From: Uloborus plumipes
Taxonomy: Eukaryota; Arthropoda; Arachnida; Araneae; Uloboridae
Direction of reading: 5' to 3'
NCBI GenBank assembly: GCA_038373865.1
Contig: JAXGGA010005545.1
Span: 1 to 64,000, forward strand
Length of the DNA: 64,000 bases
Shown: piece after piece, positions 56,091 through 64,000 of the stretch
Position numbering within the stretch: the stretch's first letter is position 1
Layout of the letters: each line of letters begins with the position of its first letter
Notes under the pieces: generated by a model
What the model was told of the DNA's origin: nothing
The model's input: the letters and a program-made list of their open reading frames with translations, nothing else
Databases searched by the model: none
Made by a program: the position numbers and the translations under genes

Positions 56091-57406
56091 TCTTTACTAA
56101 TATATAAAGCTGTAGAGTTTGTTTGTTTGTTTGTTTGTTTGAACGCGCTAATCTCAGGAACTACTGGTTCGATTTGAAAAATTCTTTTTGTGTTGAATAG
56201 TCCATTTATCCAGAAAGACTTTAGGCTATAGTTTGAAAAGATTCGATAAGCGGTTCGTTTTTTATTCGAATTCAAGGCAATTTTCTCATAAATCGCCGAA
56301 TACTGGGGTTAAAAATTACTTGCACATATTAATGTTATATATCGTTGGAAGCAGAAAAATTTTGTCCGTCCTATGCAGTTTGTTCCGATTCTCTAACTTA
56401 AACACAGCACAAGTTATTCAATTTTTAAACTTGCCTTTAGCAAGGCTTCACCCGATTTCTTGCAATACTTGGTTCATTAAAACCATCAATAAAAAATAAA
56501 CTAATTATTCTACAGTTTTGATTTTTACGCCATTGGATAGAGCGATATTTTTAACCCCAGAATTGATTCGACTTACAGTCGAAGAACCAAGCTTTTATCT
56601 CTACTAGAAAAAAAGTTACAAGCGTTTGAACTTTGAGTTCGAAAACCTCTTTCCTGATCAAACTATTAAAGTTTTATTGCGTTGCTATGGCGACATCTTT
56701 TAAATTCATTGTTGGTGTCCTTTTCTTCATTTCGTTTCTTAAAAGCATTTCATTTTACGGCGTTTCAACAAGGCAAATAATGCGATCGTCCGTGTTTCAG
56801 TTGAATTCCTGCATACTTAATGGCTTATATTTTTTTTCTGGTACCATTTTGAAAATGTGTTTCAAATTAAATTGTAATTCATGTTTTTAGCAGGGATTTT
56901 TTTTTGGCTGCGATCTAAATATTAAAACAACTTTTTTGTTTGGAATTTTGCAATTAATGTTACAGGAAGAGAGCGGTTTGGAAATATTTGTTTTTGGTAG
57001 GGAATTGTATTTGTTTATTAGGGAGAGTGTTAAATATGTGCTCCTTGACATTGTTTTTATTCCTGAGGAAGCATGTGCAAATAATGCGATTGACTATTTT
57101 AGGCGGGAAAGTTTTTTAGCGAGCCGCTTTAGCGGGGAGTAGTTTTTTGAAACCGGTTTCGCTAAAACTTTCCTCCCTCCTTTAAATGCGAGCCGCCTTG
57201 GCGGCGAGTAATTTGTTTTAAGTTTCCTTACTACTTTAAAGGCGAGTCGCCTTGGCAGCGAGTAGTTTGCTGAAACTTTCCTCTCTACTTTAAAAGCGAG
57301 CTGCCTTTGCGGCTATATATCATTATGTACCGCCTTGACGGCGAGTAGTTTATTTAAATTTTCATCACTACTTTAAAGCCCGTGCAACGCCGGGCCCCAC
57401 AGCTAG
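56091..57406 (+). mobile_element. Non-autonomous Helitron, family A, complete copy
   Basis: It starts TCTTTACTAATATATAAAGC after A56090 and ends with the hairpin GCCCGTGCAACGCCGGGC and ACAGCTAG before T57407. Both ends and the A/T target are textbook Helitron. The interior has (GTTT)n, GAACGCGCTAATCTCAGGAA and, near the 3' end, the GC palindrome array. Frames at 56233-57142 are not convincing genes. The last, 56936-57142, has a counterpart in copy 1 (CANNAID and ESFLASRFSGE). The retrotransposon frame is exactly restored without it. Confidence 0.95.
57125..57375. repeat. ~60-bp tandem GC palindrome array in Helitron
   Basis: About five units of GCGAGCCGCCTTGGCGGCGA type separated by AGTTTNNTGAAACTTTCCTC-like spacers and CTACTTTAAAG. 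It is the same unit as at 5935-6125, here on the plus strand. Confidence 0.85.
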
Positions 57407-58817
57407 TCTCTAATATTAGAGTTAAAATTCAAGAAAGGAATTTGGAAGAATTAACAGCTGAGGAAATATCTCGCGCAGAAATTTTCTGGGTGAAAATTGT
57501 TCAAAGGGAAAGTTTTAACGACATTATAAAATGCTTGGAATCTGAAAAGAAGATTCCCAAGGACTCTAATCTTTTTCAACTAAACCCTGTATTATCTGAA
57601 GGTCTACTCTTAGTACGTGGAAGGTTACAAGAGTCGAAATTGTCTTTTTATGTTCGACATCCAATTATAATTCCTGATAAACATCTATTCACGGACTTGG
57701 TAATAAAAGATTCTCATGAAAGAGTCTTGCATGCTGGAGTTGCAGATACTTTAGCACAAACTCGAGAAAAATTTTGGATTCCAAAAGGAAGACAGTGTGT
57801 AAAATCTGCTCTCAATAATTGTTATATTTGCAAGAAATTTAACGTTCGTTCGGGTCAGCAAGTAATAGCTCCTCTTCCCAGTGACCGAATTAACGAATGT
57901 CCTCCCTTTACGGTCTCCGGGCTTGATTTCGCGGGACCGCTTTATGTTAAGGGCAGTGAAAATAAGAACTACATTTTATTATTTACCTGTTCTATTACAC
58001 GAGCAATTCATCTAGAACTTGTCAAAGATATGACAACTGCAGAATTTTTATTGGCTTTTCGCCGATTTATTTCTAGAAGAGGTTTGTGTGTCATTATATA
58101 TTCAGATAATGCAAAAAGTTTCAAAAGAGCTGAAATTGAATTGAAGAAATGTGGAAGGCAATCTACCATCCAGAAGTCAAAAAATTTTACTCCACTCTTG
58201 GAATCACTTGGAAGTATATAGCTGAACGTGCAGCATGGTGGGGTGGTTTTTATGAAAGAATGGTTCGCTCGATTAAAACCAGCCTTCGTAAAAGCATAGG
58301 AAGATCATCTTTGACTCTAAGTGAGTTAGAAACTCTTCTTGTAGAAGTTGAGGCCATGATTAACTCTCGACCTTTAACCTATGTTTATTCTGAATTCGAA
58401 GAACCATTACCTCTTACACCTGCCCATTTTTTAATTGGTAAACGAGCTATGTGTTTGCCTATTGTGAAGATTAACGATTTAAATTTACCAGGAACCAAGG
58501 AAAATTTACTTAAACGTTTGCGCTTGCGTGAAACCAATTTAAATCACTTCTGGTAGCGCTGGAAAAATGAATATCTCTTAAATTTAAGATCAGCCCATCA
58601 TACAAATCAAATAAAAGGTCATGATTTTAAAGTAAACGACATAGTGTTAATACACGAAGAGAAACTGCCAAGAACATTTTGGAAAATGGGAAAAATTACA
58701 GAAACCTTTGTAGGCAGAGATGGAAAAATTCGAGCCTGTACATTAAAAACAGCAAATAGCATTATGAGAAGACCCGTTCAACTGCTTTATAATCTGGAGC
58801 TAACAGACTTTAAGTAA
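57407..58817 (+). pseudogene. BEL/Pao pol, integrase part, frameshifted
   Basis: It resumes in the frame interrupted at 56090 (LEELTAEEISRAEIFWVK). The integrase zinc domain has HERVLHAGVADTLAQTREKF and CYICKKFN. The core has VSGLDFAGPLYV and IIYSDNAKSFKRAEIE, giving two Asp. A one-base loss near 58150 moves the rest into another frame: WKAIYHPEVKKFYSTLGITW, then RAAWWGGFYERMVRSIK with the Glu, INSRPLTYVYS, and TPAHFLIGKRA. TAG at 58554-58556 follows LNHFW. The tail VNDIVLIHEEKLPRTFWKMG closes at TAA 58815-58817. An apparent ATG-like start at 57382 lies within the Helitron. Confidence 0.92.
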
Positions 58818-59046
58818 TAACTCTTTTTTGTGGACTCTAAAAAAAAAAAACTTGTGCTTAGTATTCTTGGATAGAATGTTTGAAATTGTTCATAAATAAT
58901 TTTGTACTTTATATTTTTTAGGAAGCTCCTGTTCTTTTATGACGTTTGAAAATCTTGATTCAAACTGATCTTGTATAGTAAGATGTTACACGGATTTTAT
59001 TTTCAATTAACGTTGCATTTTCAATTATTTTGATGAACTGCTGTTC

Positions 59047-59059
59047 TTCTGGGGGGAAT
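59047..59059 (+). promoter_or_regulatory. Polypurine tract before the 3' LTR
   Basis: CTGGGGGGAAT just upstream of TGTTGAAT at 59060, as expected for plus-strand primer generation. Confidence 0.65.
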
Positions 59060-59458
59060 TGTTGAATATTTAATTTTTAGTTCTATTTGCATATCTTTTC
59101 TTTATTTTTAGTTAAGCTTTTTGTTTCAAGTTTTGGTTTGGCAGCATTTGAAAGAAGCAGACGATAAATTAATAATCGCTTGGAATTCTATAATTTTTGT
59201 CATTCTTGAAACATGAACTCTTGATACTTGATCGCGATTTTGTTCTGAGCATTCTTGATATGCCAAATTTAGCCATTCCTGATGAAATGTAAATATTGTA
59301 AATAAAGTGTTTTAATTTATTTAAACTATCGTTAAGTGTTCCTTGAAGAACATGAACAGCTTGACATATGGAATTAAAATAACTGAATTCTTGAAGAAGT
59401 ATTTAGAAGTCTTGATCTTCTATTGAAGCTTGAAATCATCCCGAATACATTTTTTTTA
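59060..59458 (+). repeat. 3' LTR of the BEL/Pao element
   Basis: 399 bp, identical to the 5' LTR except for C in place of T at four sites (in ATTCCTGA, TTAAACTATC, GAAATCATC and GAATACAT). It is followed by the target duplication CCCAA. Confidence 0.95.
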
Positions 59459-59954
59459 CCCAAAGATATTTTGCATACTGGTTACAAACAGTGTTTAATG
59501 GACGGCAAAAATAATAAAAAAAATATTATGTAAAAAGTAATTTTTTTGTCAAGGAAAAAAAGATCGTCCCTTAAAAGTTACGGTAGACCCTAGAAGGTAC
59601 ACACTTTTTTTACTAAAACTTTTTTTCTGCCTACGATACAATATTTAAAAAAAACATTTTATAAGAAGAGATAAAATCAGCAATTAACATAAACTGAGAA
59701 GCTGGGAATAACTATGAAAACTTAGCTTTTTTTCTTGAGATTGTGAACAATGTCATTTTTGATAAAGATTTTATTAAAACTGCTACAGAACACACTTTAC
59801 AATGGTTATGTGCTTCAATCTGTTAATGACAAATTGAAACAATACCAAGGTACTAACTGAACACTATTAGATGGTTGAAATGTTCATTTTGGGGAAATTC
59901 AGAACCTTTTTTGGACCGTCCCTAAAAAAGGGACGATAGGCATTAATGGGTTAA

Positions 59955-61189
59955 AGAACCTGGATTCATTGAAATTTATATTTTTAGTTGAATTATAGTT
60001 TCGAATGATTCTATTTAGTGTTTTTGCACCGATGGAAAGTCGTAGCCGAACAGCATGTAACGGTAATCAACCGAGCGATAGTTATGGCACACCCTAGAAA
60101 AATAATTGACTTAACACATTTTACTTTTAAAAGAAATAAAAAAAAATTTACAGATAAAAAAAACTTTAAAAAGATATAAGAAAATGAAAATACATTGAAG
60201 GCTTTACAAATCTTACGGCAAACACAGTTGCTCCAGTGGTGACCACAGAAAATTTCTCACGACTTCAACGTGAAACCGGAGTTGCGCTGAAACAAGACCG
60301 ATACGAAGAGAATCCCAGAGTAATTTGATTTCACAAAGTCAGGTCGTGGAGGTCTCGCAGGTAAAGGGGGATGGTCCACGAAGCCCCCTTAAAATTTCTA
60401 ATCCGCAGAGAGCTTTTCCAGTGGTAGTGACGAAAAGGACAAGCCGGGATTCGATAGCGAATTCGGCGCCTCATTAGGATAGTAGGCCTCCTTCCTTGTC
60501 TGCGTACCGCGGTGAAGATCTTAACCCGCCGATGCCCAATACAGTCAGCGAAACTCGCCAAGCAGCATCAGTGTAACGTCAAAAGGGGCGCCATGACGGC
60601 GGGCCAACACCAGACCCCTTTTCACCAGCGTGGGCTTCTATAGTAGAATGAAACTTAACTTGACAATGAACGTCACTACGGGCGGTGCCAATAAGAGCTC
60701 ACAAGCAGTTAGCGATCTTCTCTCATTCGCCAAGTAGGCTGTGACGTTTTATCTAGCTCGTTTTTCATAGGCTAACGTCACGCAAACGCCATGCTGACGT
60801 CACGATGCTGTTGGCAAGAAAGGTTGCAGTGTAGAAAAGTATGGATCCCCAAAACAAATTAGGACGGCTGGCTGAACACACTCGACGCCAACATCGGCGG
60901 TCCGGTCTTGTTTTCCATCAAAGGATATGCGGTGTCTTTTGCAGCAAGAGATAGGGGGACGCCACACCGACTTTAAAACTTGTGTTTAAATGTAGTATCG
61001 ATGGTGTTCAAAGGATAAATTTACTTTTTAGAGCACTTGCCGATTGAAGGTCTGAATTGGGAACATTTTTTTTTTCAAAAATATTTTCTTTTATGTTTAT
61101 CGAATTAGGTTTTTTTTTTTTTAAATGGCAGGCTACAAAAGGAGGAACACAAAATAGAAACACAAACACATAGCAAAATTAAAAAACAG
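59955..61189. other. No gene; older repeat continuation and copy 6
   Basis: 59955-60050 continues the repeat interrupted at 51740 (AGAACCTGGATTCATT). 60966-61060 is GCCGACTTC repeat copy 6. Between them, 60240-60840 is a GC-richer patch with a 76-codon minus frame (60561-60331, RRQGRRPTILMRRRIRYR) that I cannot assign. CCAATAAGAGCTCACA at about 60690 recurs from 19458. Confidence 0.4.
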
Positions 61190-61194
61190 AGAAA

Positions 61195-61467
61195 GACACA
61201 AAGGCTTGTCTTTAGCCCAAGATGAGCTGAGTCCATCTCCCTCTCCGTACGGCAGAGCATGCAAGTTGGACTGCCACGAAAGTTGAATCTGTAAAGGTGT
61301 TTCGCGAGACAATAGTGTCCCGTCAGGAGTCTGAAAAGAGCAACTGCTTTAAATCTAGGGAAGTCCGGGATGTCTGTGATGGATATGAACCAGGTTTTGG
61401 ATGAGTTGCTTTCATGGAAATTATTAGATAGGTTGTCCTGGAACAGGTCTCTGATTAGTAACGCTTT
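61195..61467 (-). pseudogene. Non-LTR retrotransposon ORF2, C-terminal fragment
   Basis: On the minus strand one uninterrupted frame of ~90 codons reads IRDLFQDNLSNNFHES, then FKAVALFRLLTGHYCLAKHL, YRFNFRGSPTCMLC and EMDSAHL. The pattern LLTGH-CLAKHL-R-PTC-LC is the conserved segment with a C-x2-C after the RNase H region of Jockey/R1-like LINE ORF2 proteins. No start codon or reverse transcriptase is present, so it is a 5'-truncated relic, as is usual for LINEs. It is too short and lacks an ATG, hence easily missed. Confidence 0.75.
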
Positions 61468-61479
61468 TATTTATATCCT

Positions 61480-61772
61480 AATATCTCAGTATATTTCTAA
61501 ACGTTTTCTAACGAATCTAGGCATGCATAAATAAAACACACATTTCTAAGAAAAAGTTATGCTTTATTAATGTCGATTTTTCAATTGAATAATAGTTTAA
61601 GCACAAAGCAATTTAATCGTTTGCATTTAACCGTTGCTGCAAAAGCTTAGTGGGAAAAAAGCCCATAGCACCTATGACAACTGCAAGGAGGAAAATGCGG
61701 AGAGTAAGAAATGAACTTGGTTGAGACAAGCCAGCTCTCGGTTCACTGAGTATAATAGCATCGATGTATTAA
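61480..61772. other. No gene recognised
   Basis: AT-rich to 61620, then ordinary composition up to the MITE. No feature I can support. Confidence 0.4.
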
Positions 61773-61971
61773 GGGCTCACGCTCCAAAAAATCCGAAGTC
61801 TGGAATTGAAGAAATCCTCAAGGAAATCCTTGAGGAAAACTCTATAAGAGGAGCGTTCGGAGATCCACGGCAATATCTGAACAGAATCATCACACACACA
61901 TGGAGGATTTCCTCAAGGATTGGTTCCTAAAGGAAGTCCTTCGGATTTTCTATTGCTTGTGGATATGGCCC
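61773..61971. mobile_element. Harbinger-like MITE, relative of 20737-21080
   Basis: TTAA lies on both sides. GGGCTCACGCTCCAAAAAAT and, at the other end, ATTTTCTATTGCTTGTGGAT flank the shared CCGAAG/CTTCGG. The inside is CCTCAAGGAAATCCTTGAGG, a perfect palindrome like the GAGGAAAACCTC set of the first copy. It is ~200 bp and probably internally deleted. Confidence 0.65.
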
Positions 61972-62256
61972 TTAATAGCTGGATGATTCCGACGGCGGAA
62001 AAGCGAGAGTTCACTGCACTCTGAAAGCTATCCAATTCCGTTACTGAAGTTGTGTAAAAGGCTCGTCATGAAAATGAGCCTAAACTCTGTATAAGCGTTA
62101 TTAGAATCGAGGGAGGCCATATGTAAATCTATTATCGTCTACTCAATATGGCAACAATGAAGTTCGGCAATCACATTTCCCACTGACTCGTATGTGACCG
62201 TCGTTGCATTTGAAAAATCGTACTAAAATTCTACTGATAGGAGGCCTGTTTGAAAA

Positions 62257-62455
62257 ATGCCTAAGGCGAGCAAAAATCAAAAGTCAAACGGAAATTCAAA
62301 ATCCGAAGACATTGTCGTGGATGTGTCGGTGGTTCCCGCGAAAGCGACAGAGAACATGCTCCTGAATCCAAACGACTTGGACAACAGCCCCGCCTGTAGA
62401 ATTTGCTACAACGGAAACAGCAAAGAGAATCTTCTGAGACCTTGCTGGTGCAGAG
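62257..62455 (+). CDS. First coding exon of a MARCH-type RING-CH E3 ligase
   Basis: ATG at 62257 opens a 66-codon exon: a Lys/Ser/Asn-rich cytosolic leader, then NSPACRICYNGNSKENLL and RPCWC, giving Cys47-x2-Cys50-x12-Cys63-x-Cys65, the first half of a C4HC3 RING-CH domain. The exon stops at AGAG/GTAATG (intron from 62456, phase 1), splitting the Gly codon that follows CxC in this family. The sequence is closest in feel to MARCHF2/MARCHF3, membrane-bound ubiquitin ligases of endosomes and the plasma membrane; that is family knowledge, not seen here. Reading on past the donor gives 45 codons without any RING residues, confirming the splice. The rest of the gene lies beyond the window. Confidence 0.82.
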
Positions 62456-62459
62456 GTAA

Positions 62460-64000
62460 TGTAGGGACGATTTCGACAATTGGGAATCTGGCGATCTTGT
62501 CTTTGGCGCCAATGTATGCGCGAGGGAAATCTCGGTACTTGCGAATTAACTCCACCACAGCTACAGATTTGGCTGTTGAAACAGATATGGAAAATTAAAT
62601 GGCGGGTTTCTTTTTTTGGCAGTTTTAGATAACTGCATAAGCTTGCAAATAACAACCGCCAAATAAATCGCCAAATCTGTAGCTGCGGTGGCGATAATAC
62701 GAAATGAAATAACTATCGCCTAAAATTTGACGACAGCGCCAGATTCCCAGTTGGCGACATATCCTGATAATGTTAGTATAACCATGAAAATTTAGAGGGG
62801 GAGAGGGGGAAATTATCATAATATGGAAAATGGCCACATTGGAGAAGAGCGAATTTCCACTGCTTAAGTAGTTGACGCCATTTTTGGGGACATTTCGATA
62901 ATTGGGAATCTGGCGCGGTCGTCAAATTTTTGGTGATTATTATTTCATTTTGGTAACAGTCGTAGCCACAATCATTTGTTTACGTTTGCAAAGGATAGAT
63001 TTCTCTTGCGCATGCATTGGTGACAAAGATTTGAGACTAATGGACTGAGATCGCCAGATTTCCAACAACCTAAATCGTACCCCATTTTTTGCTCCTCAAA
63101 CTTCAACTTCGCATTTTAATTCAACTTTTGGATGAATCCTTGTTTAAGGCCCGGCGATAAATTATTAAATCTGGCAACCATTAGATTTATCATTTCTAAT
63201 TTAGATTTATGGTTTTCTGGCAACCATTTATTAATTCTACCCACAGTCTGAAAAAAATCGCCAAACCCGGTCCCTAAAGTAGGAATTTACCCAACTTTTC
63301 ATTTTAATTAATGGTTTGATTTTTCCATTTGGTAAGTTATTTTGGTGAAAATGTGCTTGGGTCCCTGCTTGGCGCATTTTCAAAAAGTCGCCAACTGGCG
63401 CGTTTTTCCTTGTCTCGCGGAATTGAATGCTCCGAGAGACATTACGCAAAAATGGTGTTTCTATGGCGACAAAACCGAAATCCGTGTTTGGCGAGAAAAG
63501 GGACCCAAAGCACAGATTAACCGTTATTTTATATTTTAATCACTTAATTTGATTATTTGGCGTAGTTTATCTTATTTTAACACAGCTTTTTAGTCTTTAA
63601 TCGTTACTTTATTTAGAAAGTGATCAATGTTTAACTTTAAGCAATATTGATTCAATTCATCCCTCAGATATTTGAGGGGATCAATGACACGTCTGGAAAT
63701 GGTTGTATGCAGAGTCCTATCTTTAGGGGCCATAAACAAATGAGGTTCCGTTGTGAGGGGCAGGGTTTGTGAAATTGTGACAGTTTGTGACAGGGGGAAT
63801 GAGGGGTAACAAGAAATGTGACATCACGCGTTTTTTATGAAAAGATGTAGCGTGACAAGGGGAGGGGGTAAAGCGAAGTGTGGCACTTTGTGACAAAAGG
63901 GGGAGAGAGTCAAATGTAATGAAAAAATAAGTGTGACATCATTTATGGACAGCCTCTTACCAAAGGCAAAAGCACCTCCCGGGCGGTCTCTGCTATACCG
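62460..64000. other. Probable first intron of the RING-CH gene, repeat-filled
   Basis: CAATTGGGAATCTGGCG at 62476 recurs as ATAATTGGGAATCTGGCGC at 62898. GCCAAATCTGTAGCTGCGGTGG (62671) is an inverted match to CACAGCTACAGATTTGG (62556). TTGGCG/CGCCAA words are frequent to 63500. After 63640 come GTGACAGTTTGTGACAGGGG-like and TGTGACATCATTTATGGACA repeats. No exon is recognised before the window ends. Confidence 0.45.

Larger units (their letters stand above)
51771..59458 (+). mobile_element. BEL/Pao LTR retrotransposon split by a Helitron
   Basis: Two 399-bp LTRs flank one gag-pol region, with the 5-bp duplication CCCAA (51766-51770 and 59459-59463). The LTRs differ at only four sites, all T/C. 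Without the 1316-bp Helitron it is ~6.4 kb, normal for BEL/Pao. Damage: TGA at 55868, the Helitron at 56091, a frameshift near 58150 and TAG at 58554. No envelope-like frame follows pol. Confidence 0.95.
51741..59950 (+). mobile_element. piggyBac-type MITE, copy f, split by a BEL element
   Basis: The left 30 bp (CCCATTAATGCCTGACATTT) lies before the retrotransposon and the right ~490 bp (59459-59950, ending GGCATTAATGGG) after it, with TTAA at 51737-51740 and 59951-59954. Its own flanks, AATGCGA before and AGAACCTGGATTCATT after, rejoin to the sequence seen uninterrupted near 1231. Confidence 0.92.

Noticed and set aside
56936..57142. 68-codon frame in the Helitron as a host gene
   Set aside because: Shared with another copy of the same Helitron and ends in the tandem array; treated as repeat sequence.
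60331..60561. Arg-rich 76-codon minus frame
   Set aside because: No recognisable family and no splice context; left as unassigned.

Overview
The window is AT-rich, intron-containing animal nuclear DNA, and almost all of it is transposable elements. The mix points to an arthropod: BEL/Pao and CsRn1-type Ty3 retrotransposons, Tc1/mariner, a mariner with the DUF4817-type N-terminus, piggyBac, PIF/Harbinger-like and hAT-like MITEs, rolling-circle Helitrons and a tRNA-derived SINE. A chelicerate is possible, but that is a guess from repeat content. There are no bacterial operons, rRNAs or CRISPR arrays.

Layout. 0-7 kb: MITEs, two large foldbacks inside an inverted-repeat-bounded block, and a minus-strand Helitron carrying a tandem palindrome array. 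7-18 kb: a tRNA-derived SINE with its 13-bp target duplication, several MITEs, and a decayed piggyBac transposase whose 3' end matches a MITE family found elsewhere in the window. 18.8-23.1 kb: the most gene-like part. It holds a possible short plus-strand first exon, a clear minus-strand first coding exon of an A1CF/RBM47-type double-RRM protein, and a likely minus-strand terminal exon of an unknown acidic protein. 23-33 kb: a 3.5-kb foldback, a mariner remnant with an internal deletion, and four copies of a repeat ending in a CTTCCTTTTACGT hairpin. 33-35 kb: a Helentron-like element built on seven 145-bp tandem units. 37.8-42.2 kb: a foldback containing a hAT-like MITE, three Helitrons (one inside another) and a second Helentron-like element. 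42.4-48.5 kb: a young CsRn1-type Ty3 retrotransposon hit by a MITE and by a Tc1/mariner element with an intact DD36E transposase. 51.7-60 kb: a BEL/Pao element with 399-bp LTRs and a tRNA-Phe primer site, sitting inside a piggyBac MITE that sits inside an older repeat, and itself split by a Helitron. 60-64 kb: a non-LTR retrotransposon fragment, another MITE and the first exon of a MARCH-type RING-CH ubiquitin ligase.

How it fits together. The host genes are seen only as single exons with good splice sites, so their introns and remaining exons lie outside the window or among the repeats. The mobile elements give a readable order of events through exact target duplications, matching LTR pairs, an unoccupied target site elsewhere in the window, and reading frames that resume across insertions. 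The Tc1 insertion is probably the most recent event, since its transposase frame is intact and its 27-bp inverted repeats are identical.
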